From assembly GCA_019114885.1 (NCBI GenBank), contig DXEQ01000318.1, forward strand, positions 1-5,633: DNA of 5,633 nt. The letters are read 5' to 3'. A program made the position numbers and the translations under genes. Positions within the stretch are counted from its first letter, which is position 1. Every line of letters begins with the position of its first letter. Shown here in pieces: positions 1 through 5,577 of the stretch. Origin of the DNA: Candidatus Anaerobutyricum stercoripullorum (GTDB taxonomy: Bacteria; Bacillota; Clostridia; Lachnospirales; Lachnospiraceae). The notes below the pieces were generated by a model that saw only the letters and a program-made list of their open reading frames with translations, ran no database searches and was not told the origin of the DNA.

Positions 1-44
1 AGATCATCCGGACGGTGCGCGGACTCGGGTATCGGATGGGATGA
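1..44 (+). CDS. Response regulator, OmpR/PhoB family, C-terminal end only (partial)
   Basis: Reading from base 3, the codons give IIRTVRGLGYRMG and then TGA at 42-44. The TVRGLGYR string is the hallmark C-terminal end of the winged-helix DNA-binding domain of OmpR/PhoB-family response regulators, covering the last strands of the wing. The receiver domain and the rest of the protein lie outside the window. The kinase gene follows on the same strand after 104 nt, as expected for a regulator-kinase pair. From this context the protein probably receives phosphate from the kinase at 149-1240 and activates the ABC transporter promoter near 1299-1353; that link is inferred. The family is clear, but the subfamily cannot be told from 13 residues. 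Confidence 0.88.
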   Translation, partial: IIRTVRGLGYRMG

Positions 45-148
45 TGGCGGATAATACGGAGCGGATTAGGGGACGAGAGGGTATCTGGCGAATGGTAAGG
101 GGAGCGTGTTTCCCTCTTGCCGGATGAGAAACGTAAGGAGAAAAAGGT

Positions 149-1240
149 ATGTGGTTGTGGAGAAATCCGGAGATAAAACGATACGGATACAGGTATGGGA
201 TTTTGTCATTGCTGGCAGTCTTTTGCGCCGGTCTTTGCTTTGGCCTGGCGGCGGCCGCTTATGTGTCTGTGCTTTGTCTGGCGGGCGGTATATTGTTCTG
301 GCGGGCGACAAAGAAACGGTATGAAGCACTTTCAGCACTGTCCGCCCGGCTGGATGTGCTGCTGCACAGTCAAACGCCTCTGCAGTTTACACCGGATGAA
401 GAAGGAGAACTGGCCCTTCTTTCCAGTGAAATTCAGAAACTCACTCTGCGGCTTTCGGAGCAGGCCTGGCAACTGGAACGGGATAAAGAATATATGAAAG
501 ACGCGCTGGCAGATATTTCCCATCAGATTCGGACTCCGCTGACCTCCATCCGGCTTCTGCTGTCCCGCCTGCAGCGGACGGGGAACGGAGATCAGGAGTA
601 TATCAGGGAGATTCGCTGCCTGCTCACCCGCATGGAATGGCAGGTATCCGTTTTGTTAAAAATTTCCCGGCTGGAATCGGGTACGGTTCATATGGAAGAA
701 AATGTACTTTCTATGGAGGAAGTTGTGCAGAAAGCCTGGGAGCCGCTGGTCATTCAGGCGGAGCTGAAAGGCCTCATGGCACAGTTTTGCGTGCCGGAAG
801 AGATCTTGTTTTATGGTGACGGCGGCTGGACGGTGGAAGCGGTGGGCAACCTGCTTAAGAACTGTGCGGAACATCTGTCTTTCGGCGGCCGGTTGTGGAT
901 AACTGCCTCGCAAAATCCCCTGTACACAGAGCTTCTTGTAGCCGACGACGGGCCGGGAATTCCACCGGAAGATCTGCCGCATGTGTTTGAGCGGTTTTAC
1001 CGGGGCGCGGGCGGCAATATATCCGGAAATAATGGGGAAGCAGATACCGGGGAACCTCGCCCGGAAGGAGACAGAGATGTATATGGGCAGGAAGAGCATG
1101 CCGGCATCGGGCTGGCGCTGGCCCGGCAGATCATCCGGGAACAGGGCGGAATACTTACAGTGAAAAACCGTCCGGAAGGAGGCGTAGAATTTACCATCCG
1201 CTTTTACCGGTCCGGAGATCATGGAACGGAAAGAGTCTGA
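149..1240 (+). CDS. Intramembrane-sensing histidine kinase (BceS-like), partner of the upstream regulator
   Basis: This 363-residue membrane sensor kinase autophosphorylates on a histidine and passes phosphate to a response regulator. Two hydrophobic helices lie at about 17-34 and 37-51, separated by only a few residues, so there is no extracellular sensor domain. Such kinases usually sense within the membrane, often through a partner ABC transporter. A linker (52-115) leads to the H-box ISHQIRTPLTS with His125. The ATPase domain shows an N-box NLLKNCAEH (234-242), G1 DDGPGIP (266-272), F-box FERFYRG (280-286) and G2 GIGLALA (319-325). About 25 extra residues, rich in Gly, Glu and Asp, lie in the ATP lid (about 287-316) between F-box and G2. 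The ATG is supported by TAAGGAG at 134-140, and an in-frame TAA at 134-136 rules out a longer start. All catalytic boxes are present, so it is probably active. The Bce-like assignment rests on topology and neighbours. Confidence 0.93.
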   Translation: MWLWRNPEIKRYGYRYGILSLLAVFCAGLCFGLAAAAYVSVLCLAGGILFWRATKKRYEALSALSARLDVLLHSQTPLQFTPDEEGELALLSSEIQKLTLRLSEQAWQLERDKEYMKDALADISHQIRTPLTSIRLLLSRLQRTGNGDQEYIREIRCLLTRMEWQVSVLLKISRLESGTVHMEENVLSMEEVVQKAWEPLVIQAELKGLMAQFCVPEEILFYGDGGWTVEAVGNLLKNCAEHLSFGGRLWITASQNPLYTELLVADDGPGIPPEDLPHVFERFYRGAGGNISGNNGEADTGEPRPEGDRDVYGQEEHAGIGLALARQIIREQGGILTVKNRPEGGVEFTIRFYRSGDHGTERV

Positions 1241-1298
1241 CTGCCGGAAAGAAAGTACGTTGCCGTTTCACCGGCCGTTGCCAATGAGCAGGATTTCA

Positions 1299-1342
1299 GT
1301 GACGATTTTGTCACCGGGGAGTCACGGATCCGTCATGGAAGC
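1299..1342 (+). promoter_or_regulatory. Four 11-bp direct repeats, probable response-regulator binding array
   Basis: GTGAC at 1299, GTCAC at 1310, GTCAC at 1321 and GTCAT at 1332 are spaced exactly 11 bp apart, one helical turn. The first two also form an inverted repeat, GTGAC-N6-GTCAC (1299-1314). OmpR/PhoB-family regulators bind as head-to-tail dimers to direct repeats with about 11-bp period, and the PhoB box core (TGTCA) resembles this one. The last repeat falls at about -28 to -24 of the predicted start, where the array replaces a -35 element, as at class II activated promoters. The likely binder is the regulator whose end lies at 1-44; this is inferred. Confidence 0.7.
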
Positions 1343-1344
1343 CA

Positions 1345-1353
1345 TGGTATAAT
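1345..1353 (+). promoter_or_regulatory. Extended -10 promoter for the ABC transporter operon
   Basis: TGGTATAAT contains a perfect TATAAT (1348-1353) preceded by TG one base upstream, a consensus extended -10. The expected -35 region (about 1325-1330, CGGATC) does not match TTGACA, so activation is probably needed. Transcription should start near 1360, giving a leader of about 80 nt before the ATPase start codon at 1441. The two transporter genes can therefore be expressed separately from the regulator and kinase genes. Confidence 0.72.
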
Positions 1354-1356
1354 CGT

Positions 1357-1370
1357 ATTGCAAATGCAAT
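1357..1370. repeat. Short palindrome at the predicted transcription start
   Basis: ATTGCA (1357-1362), a two-base AA spacer and TGCAAT (1365-1370) form a perfect inverted repeat. It spans the predicted start site near 1360, a position where a bound repressor would block transcription. It could also be a short element in the 5' leader. No binder can be named from the sequence, and a 6-bp arm can arise by chance. Confidence 0.4.
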
Positions 1371-1440
1371 CAAAGCGGCGCGGCTGCCTGCTCTGCCTTC
1401 CGGCCGAAAAGAACAGCCGCCAATAATAAGGAGGAATTCT

Positions 1441-2121
1441 ATGGAAATCTTGCGGGTGGAACATGTATCAAAAATATACGGAGAAGGGGAGACGGAGGTA
1501 CGGGCCCTGGATGACGTCTCCTTTTCCATGGAAAAGGGAGAACTGGCGGCGGTGGTGGGCAGATCCGGTTCCGGCAAATCTACGCTTCTGCACATCCTTG
1601 GCGGAGTGGATCGCCCATCCGATGGAAAAGTGCTGGTGGAAGGACAGGAGGTCCATGGACGCAGTCCGAAGGAAATGGCGATTTTCCGCCGGCGTAAAGT
1701 GGGGCTGGTCTATCAGTTTTATAATCTCATCCCGGTTTTAAATGTGGTGGAAAACATCACGCTGCCTCTCCGGCTGGACGGGCAGCGCGTAAATGAAGAA
1801 CATCTGCTTAAGATGCTTGAGATGCTCGGCCTGTCTGACCGGAAGAAGCATCTGCCAAGGCAGCTTTCCGGCGGCCAGCAGCAGCGGGTCTCCATCGGGC
1901 GGGCGCTGATTCATGCACCGGCGCTTCTCCTGTGTGATGAGCCCACCGGCAATCTGGATCAGGCCAACAGTCAGGCTATCATGGAGCTGATTAAAGCCTC
2001 TAATCGCAGGTACAGGCAGACGACGCTGATCGTCACCCACGACGAGGATATCGCTCTGCAGACAGACCGCATCATCCGCATGGCAGACGGACGAATCCTG
2101 TCGGATGAGAAGATTCGCTGA
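1441..2121 (+). CDS. ABC transporter ATP-binding protein (LolD/MacB/BceA type)
   Basis: This 226-residue cytoplasmic ATPase powers the permease encoded next to it. Visible motifs are Walker A GRSGSGKST (40-48), the Q-loop glutamine at 92 in VYQFYNL, the signature LSGGQQQR (142-149), Walker B LLLCDEP with the catalytic glutamate at about 167, the D-loop GNLD (170-173) and the switch histidine at 200 in VTHD. Length and the GNLD/QFYNL variants fit the subfamily that works with FtsX-type permeases (LolD, MacB, BceA). These act by mechanotransmission rather than conventional import. The start is supported by AAGGAGG (1428-1434) six bases before the ATG. The stop is followed after 14 nt by the permease, so the pair is an operon. 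All nucleotide-binding motifs are intact. Substrate is not shown by the ATPase; an antimicrobial peptide is inferred from the adjacent kinase. Confidence 0.96.
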   Translation: MEILRVEHVSKIYGEGETEVRALDDVSFSMEKGELAAVVGRSGSGKSTLLHILGGVDRPSDGKVLVEGQEVHGRSPKEMAIFRRRKVGLVYQFYNLIPVLNVVENITLPLRLDGQRVNEEHLLKMLEMLGLSDRKKHLPRQLSGGQQQRVSIGRALIHAPALLLCDEPTGNLDQANSQAIMELIKASNRRYRQTTLIVTHDEDIALQTDRIIRMADGRILSDEKIR

Positions 2122-2135
2122 GAGGAGGGTGCCTT

Positions 2136-4208
2136 ATGTGGAATAGTTTTTCCATTCGTTATATCAAAGAAAATCGTACGGCCAGTCTGTTGCTTTCCGG
2201 CGCTGTCTTTCTCGCTTCCATGCTGCTTTCGCTGATGACGGCCCTGGCTTACAACCTCTGGACGGATCATGTGAAACAGGAGACGGCAAAGGGAGTGACG
2301 AAGGTGGAGCCAACCGCGCTGTTTGTCGTATACGCAGTCATACTGGTCGTGATGTGCGCGGCGCTGATCGCCATGATTCACAATGCGTTTGCCGTGTCCA
2401 TGCAAAGCCGCCTGCATCAGCTCGGCATTTTAAAAAGTGTGGGAGCCACGCCCCGGCAGATTCGCACTTTTCTGCTGCAGGAAGCCATGACACTTAGCCT
2501 GTTGCCGATGGTCATCGGCATGGTGCTTGGAATCGGTGTCTGCTGGATATTTGTGGAGCAGGCAATCCGTCTGGGACAGAATCTGGGACTGGATATCCAG
2601 TACCAGGTGGCATTTTCGTATCATCCTCTGGCAGCGGTCCTGTCGCTGGCAGCAGCCTTTTTCACAGTGCTGATCTCCGCATGGATGCCGGCGAAAAAGG
2701 TCAGTCGCCTGACTCCGCTGGAAGCCATTTTCCGGGGAGAAGAACCCCTTCCTGATAAAATGCGTTCCTTCCGCCTGGCGGACAGGCTGACCGGTGTCTG
2801 CGGCGTTCTGGCCCGCCGCTCCCTCCATAACCGGAGAAAGTCCATGCGGGCAGCCGGCCTCCTGCTGAGCCTGTCCTTCCTCGGCTTTTTCCTTTTTCTC
2901 ACTGTCGAGACGATCTCAGGACTCAGCACGCAGGAGACCTATTACGACAAATACCACGACAGTTGGGATATCATGCTGTCGGAGACGGGCACCGCGTCAG
3001 ATACCATAGAAAATGTGTCGGCTGCCGCGCCAGATACCACAGAAAATGTGTCGGCAGGCGCATCAGATACCACAGAAAATGTACCGGCTGCCGCGGCGCG
3101 GGAAGATTCCCTGATTATGCAGCTGCGGGCCATTCCCGGCGTGCGCCAATGCATTTCTTATGTGATGGCGGATACGACCGTCTTTTTGCCGGCTCACCTG
3201 CTGAGCGGCGAGCTGGAACAGATCGGACCGAAAACCCTGCTGCCGGAGGCGGAAAAAAGCAGCCGCCAGGGTCAGGATGGCTGGCTGGTACCGGCACATT
3301 TGTTTGTACTGGATGACAAAAGTTTTGACGAATACTGTGCCGGAGAGCACATTTCTTCCGAGTCGGGAGCGGTGGCGATCAACCTGCTCTGGGATGAGAG
3401 GAACAGCGATTACATGCACCGGGAATATATTCCGTTTGTAAAGGAAGGCGGAGGAGAATTGTATATGGAACCGTCGTCCGGTGAGGAGGCGGACGGCGGG
3501 GAACAGCCGGGGAGAGCGTCGATTCTCTCTTATGATGCCTGCGCCACAGCGCTGCCGCAGATTCGGGAGGAACTGGAGCAGAAGGCATTGAATATCGTGA
3601 TGAGCGAGAGTGCGTACGCCGCGTCGGCCGGTACATTTTCCGGGAAAAACTACAATATTCTTCTGGAGGAATCCATCCGGGAAAACGAGCAGAAGGCCGA
3701 AGCCGTGGAGGAGTCCGTCTCCACTCTGGTGCCGGATGAGGACTATACGCTGGAAGGGCGCATCCGGGAGGAGACCTCGGACGCGGCGGCGCGAAAGGGA
3801 CTTCGGATAGTCATGGGCGTTCTGGCGGGGCTGCTTGCCTGCGTGGGAATCGCAGGGGTTCTGTCCGCCACGCTGGGACAGCTTTACCAGCGCCGGAAAG
3901 AGTTTGCCCGCTATCTGTCTGTGGGTGTTTCCCCGGGTGATATGAAAAAAATGTTGTTTCTGGAGGGATTCTTTATCATCGGGCGGCCGCTGCTGCTTGC
4001 TGTCCTGCTGGATATCCCGGCGGCCGCCCTGATGCTTTGGATGTCGCCGCCGACCCTGGAGCAATATCTCGCCCATCTGCCTCTGGTGCCGATGCTGCTT
4101 TTTATCTGCTTTGGTGCGGTCATTGTTCTGGCAGCGTATGCGGCAGCTGCAAAGCGTATCACCGGCGGCGATATGGTGGAGATACTGCGGGATGAGACGA
4201 TGATGTAG
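2136..4208 (+). CDS. FtsX-type ABC permease with one large extracellular domain (BceB-like)
   Basis: This 690-residue membrane protein is the partner of the ATPase upstream. Predicted helices are about 16-39, 61-84, 117-140, 164-186, 239-259, 556-579, 612-635 and 648-672, eight in all. An FtsX core follows helix 2, with the coupling segment HQLGILKSVGATPRQIR (94-110), and a second copy follows helix 6 (YQRRKEFARYLSVGVSP, 584-600). Residues 260-555 form a large extracellular domain between helices 5 and 6. That is the place where BceB-type permeases carry their ligand-sensing domain, although those have ten helices. Helices 1 and 2 are joined by only about 20 residues, with no first extracellular domain. 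Three 11-residue repeats occupy 287-319. AGGAGGG (2123-2129) sets the start six bases downstream. Export or release of an envelope-active peptide is the best guess; macrolide or lipoprotein-related roles in the wider family are not excluded. Confidence 0.93.
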   Translation: MWNSFSIRYIKENRTASLLLSGAVFLASMLLSLMTALAYNLWTDHVKQETAKGVTKVEPTALFVVYAVILVVMCAALIAMIHNAFAVSMQSRLHQLGILKSVGATPRQIRTFLLQEAMTLSLLPMVIGMVLGIGVCWIFVEQAIRLGQNLGLDIQYQVAFSYHPLAAVLSLAAAFFTVLISAWMPAKKVSRLTPLEAIFRGEEPLPDKMRSFRLADRLTGVCGVLARRSLHNRRKSMRAAGLLLSLSFLGFFLFLTVETISGLSTQETYYDKYHDSWDIMLSETGTASDTIENVSAAAPDTTENVSAGASDTTENVPAAAAREDSLIMQLRAIPGVRQCISYVMADTTVFLPAHLLSGELEQIGPKTLLPEAEKSSRQGQDGWLVPAHLFVLDDKSFDEYCAGEHISSESGAVAINLLWDERNSDYMHREYIPFVKEGGGELYMEPSSGEEADGGEQPGRASILSYDACATALPQIREELEQKALNIVMSESAYAASAGTFSGKNYNILLEESIRENEQKAEAVEESVSTLVPDEDYTLEGRIREETSDAAARKGLRIVMGVLAGLLACVGIAGVLSATLGQLYQRRKEFARYLSVGVSPGDMKKMLFLEGFFIIGRPLLLAVLLDIPAAALMLWMSPPTLEQYLAHLPLVPMLLFICFGAVIVLAAYAAAAKRITGGDMVEILRDETMM
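2994..3092 (+). repeat. 33-bp x 3 in-frame tandem repeat inside the permease gene
   Basis: Three adjacent 33-bp units at 2994-3026, 3027-3059 and 3060-3092 encode ASDTIENVSAA, APDTTENVSAG and ASDTTENVPAA. By hand count the units differ at 4 to 6 of 33 bases, including synonymous changes, so they look like a fairly recent duplication rather than chance similarity. The period is a multiple of three, so copy changes keep the reading frame. The repeats sit just after helix 5, at the base of the extracellular domain, and look like a flexible Ala/Ser/Thr-rich stalk. Confidence 0.92.
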
Positions 4209-4243
4209 GCATACCGGTGCATATCGGCCGGAAGGGTAAGGCG

Positions 4244-4270
4244 GTTCTGGCCGATGTACGTCGGCCGAAC
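4244..4270 (+). other. Strong hairpin after the permease gene, no U-tract
   Basis: GTTC (4244-4247), one bulged T, then GGCCGA (4249-4254) pair with TCGGCC (4261-4266) and GAAC (4267-4270). This is a ten-pair stem with a single bulge and a six-base loop. It begins 36 nt after the permease stop. No run of T follows, so it is not a standard intrinsic terminator. It could stabilise the 3' end of the transporter mRNA, act with Rho, or be a protein site. Confidence 0.5.
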
Positions 4271-4308
4271 TGATGATGTGGGCCGGTCGGGCTGATGCGA
4301 TTCCTGCT

Positions 4309-4336
4309 GGTACATTTTCTGTAAATCCGCTATAAT
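4309..4336 (+). promoter_or_regulatory. Promoter of the nitroreductase-HD operon
   Basis: A perfect TATAAT lies at 4331-4336. With a 16-bp spacer, the -35 position reads GGTACA (4309-4314), which matches three of six consensus bases (ACA). Transcription should start near 4343, about 55 nt before the nitroreductase start codon. The leader contains the hairpin at 4356-4370. The -10 is convincing; the -35 is weak, so the exact spacing is uncertain. Confidence 0.65.
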
Positions 4337-4355
4337 AGAGGAGACAACAGCAAAT

Positions 4356-4370
4356 GGCTGCCGCGCAGCC
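4356..4370 (+). other. Perfect hairpin in the nitroreductase 5' leader
   Basis: GGCTGC (4356-4361), loop CGC, and GCAGCC (4365-4370) form a six-pair GC-rich stem. It lies between the promoter and the ribosome site AGGAGGG (4384-4390), leaving the ribosome site free. No T-run follows, so it is not a terminator. It may protect the 5' end of the mRNA or be a binding site; a regulatory role is not shown. Confidence 0.45.
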
Positions 4371-4397
4371 GTAAAAGTATTACAGGAGGGATGTAAC

Positions 4398-4922
4398 ATG
4401 AGTGGATTGATTCAGGAAATGCTTACAAGAAGAAGTGTGCGCAAATATAAACCGGACATGCTTCCGAAGGAGACGATCGAGAAGATTATTGAGGCGGGAC
4501 TTTATGCTCCGAGCGGTATGGGACGCCAGCCGGTGATCATCCTGGCTGTCACAGACAAAAAGGTGAGAGACCAGCTGTCCAAACTGAACGCCGGCATCAT
4601 GGGAGCGGACGGCATGGATCCGTTTTACGGCGCTCCGGTGGTGCTTGTGGTCCTGGCAGATAAGAGTGTGCCGACCTATATGTATGACGGCACTCTTGTC
4701 ATGGGCAATCTCATGCTGGCGGCGCATGATCTTGGTATCGGCAGCTGCTGGATTCATCGGGCAAAAGAAGAGTTTGAGCAGAAAGAGGGCAGAGAACTCT
4801 TAAAGAGTCTCGGTATCGAGGGAGATTACGAAGGCATCGGTCACTGTATCCTGGGCTACGCGGATGAGCCGGCGAAGGAAGCCGCTCCGCGCAAAGAGAA
4901 CAGGGTATACTTTGTGGAATAG
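4398..4922 (+). CDS. Nitroreductase-family FMN-dependent oxidoreductase
   Basis: This 174-residue protein belongs to the nitroreductase fold, whose members bind FMN and use NAD(P)H to reduce nitroaromatics, quinones or other acceptors in the cytoplasm, usually as homodimers. The N-terminal RRSVRKY (11-17) and APSGMGRQP (37-45) are the FMN-binding motifs of the family. YGAPVVLVV (77-85) and GIGSCWI (113-119) are the core strand and the conserved segment near the flavin. Length is typical of the short single-domain members. The physiological substrate cannot be read from sequence. The start follows AGGAGGG (4384-4390) by seven bases; an ATG at 4391 is followed at once by TAA. The HD-domain gene begins 11 nt after the stop, so both are probably cotranscribed from the promoter at 4309-4336. 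Confidence 0.93.
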   Translation: MSGLIQEMLTRRSVRKYKPDMLPKETIEKIIEAGLYAPSGMGRQPVIILAVTDKKVRDQLSKLNAGIMGADGMDPFYGAPVVLVVLADKSVPTYMYDGTLVMGNLMLAAHDLGIGSCWIHRAKEEFEQKEGRELLKSLGIEGDYEGIGHCILGYADEPAKEAAPRKENRVYFVE

Positions 4923-4933
4923 AGGAGCGGAAA

Positions 4934-5395
4934 ATGAGTCGTTTAAAAGAATTGAGGAAGTATGTGGACGCCGAGCTGCAGAAGATGGAAGATAAAGATA
5001 AGATGATCAGCGCGGTGGCGCATCTCTACGGCGTCTCTCTGGCGGCGACGATGATTGCCAGAAAGCGGGGAGAGGATCCGGAGCTGGCTTCCATGGCTGC
5101 CATGCTCCACGATATGCACGCCTATAAGACCGGCTCCTACGAAGATCACGCCCACAGAGGTGCGGAACTGGCCCGCGGTATTTTAACGCAGCTGGGTCTC
5201 ACCAGTGAAGAGGAGACGGAGATCATCTGTTCCGCCATTTATCATCACGATGATAAGCTGGTGGTGGACGGACCGATGGATGAGGTTCTTAAGGATGCCG
5301 ATGTGATTCATCACTGCATGAACGATCTGTCCAAAGCGGTGAAGGAGAAGGAGAAAGCGAGATTTGCCTCTCTCTGCGAAGAGTTCGGCATGTGA
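4934..5395 (+). CDS. HD-domain phosphohydrolase-like protein of unknown substrate
   Basis: This 153-residue protein carries the metal-binding pattern of the HD superfamily: His30 in AVAHLYGV, the defining His59-Asp60 in MLHDMH, His72 and His74 in DHAHRGAEL, His104-His105-Asp106 in IYHHDDK, and Asp121 in LKDAD. The extra histidines suggest a two-metal site. Family members hydrolyse phosphate esters of nucleotides or related compounds, but the substrate here is unknown. No membrane segment or second domain is visible, so it should be cytoplasmic and stand alone. AGGAG (4923-4927) precedes the ATG by six bases and directly follows the nitroreductase stop, which indicates translation from one mRNA. 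A weak five-pair hairpin (CGTGA 5408-5412, TCACG 5419-5423) lies just after the stop, followed by the large hairpin at 5449-5546. Confidence 0.9.
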   Translation: MSRLKELRKYVDAELQKMEDKDKMISAVAHLYGVSLAATMIARKRGEDPELASMAAMLHDMHAYKTGSYEDHAHRGAELARGILTQLGLTSEEETEIICSAIYHHDDKLVVDGPMDEVLKDADVIHHCMNDLSKAVKEKEKARFASLCEEFGM

Positions 5396-5448
5396 AAACA
5401 GCAGGCACGTGAGATGAATCACGCGCGAAATCAAAAATAGACAAAAAC

Positions 5449-5546
5449 AAAGTCCCGCACATTTGGAACCGGTCCCCAAGGGTCAGACCTAAAACATCTG
5501 ATGATTGGGAGACCGGTTTTTATGGCACGGGACTTTTTATTTTTTT
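5449..5546. terminator. Large nested hairpin, probable bidirectional terminator
   Basis: Three stems nest inside one another. The outer stem pairs AAAGTCCCG (5449-5457) with CGGGACTTT (5528-5536). The middle stem pairs 5467-5479 (AACCGGTC then CCCAA) with TTGGG (5505-5509) and GACCGGTT (5511-5518), with only A5510 bulged. The apical stem pairs TCAGA (5483-5487) with TCTGA (5497-5501). On the plus strand a T-rich tail follows (5534-5546, one A). On the minus strand the outer stem is followed by GTTTTTG. It lies between convergent genes, so it can end both transcripts. It is much larger than an ordinary terminator, so it may instead derive from a REP- or MITE-like palindromic element or be a structured RNA. 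Confidence 0.75.
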
Positions 5547-5563
5547 AAAATGTAAAACGGTCC

Positions 5564-5577
5564 GTGGATTAATCCAC
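5564..5577. repeat. 14-bp perfect palindrome over the pyruvate kinase stop codon
   Basis: GTGGATT (5564-5570) and AATCCAC (5571-5577) form a perfect palindrome with no spacer. It includes the minus-strand stop codon at 5571-5569 and the two codons before it. It could be a dimeric protein site or a chance effect of the Ile-Val-Asp-stop codons. As RNA it would make a poor hairpin because there is no loop. Confidence 0.45.

Noticed and set aside
45..148. A separate promoter for the kinase in the gap after the regulator.
   Set aside because: AT-rich bits such as GATAATAC occur, but no paired -35 and -10 elements could be defended; cotranscription with the regulator is simpler.
106..324. A 72-codon plus-strand frame overlapping the kinase start.
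   Set aside because: It overlaps the kinase in another frame; the kinase start has a good ribosome site and the encoded membrane helices and catalytic boxes.
656..1222. A 188-codon minus-strand frame opposite the kinase.
   Set aside because: The plus strand carries all kinase boxes across the same bases; the antisense product has no motif and no convincing ribosome site was noted.
1241..1298. A terminator after the kinase gene.
   Set aside because: Short GC-rich segments (CCGGCCG) are present, but I found no convincing stem followed by a T-run, so read-through from the kinase gene into the ABC genes is not excluded.
1284..1352. Possible 22-codon small peptide (MSRISV...) between kinase and ATPase genes.
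   Set aside because: There is no ribosome site before its ATG, and it covers the 11-bp repeats and the -10 element, which explain the region better.
2994..3092. The 33-bp repeats considered as a small CRISPR array.
   Set aside because: The units are directly adjacent without spacers, keep the reading frame and lie inside the permease gene.
3063..4076. A 337-codon open frame on the minus strand, opposite the permease.
   Set aside because: It is antisense to a clearly coding permease frame with FtsX motifs and intact helices, has a His/Arg/Gln/Pro-heavy composition typical of GC-rich antisense frames, and shows no recognisable domain.
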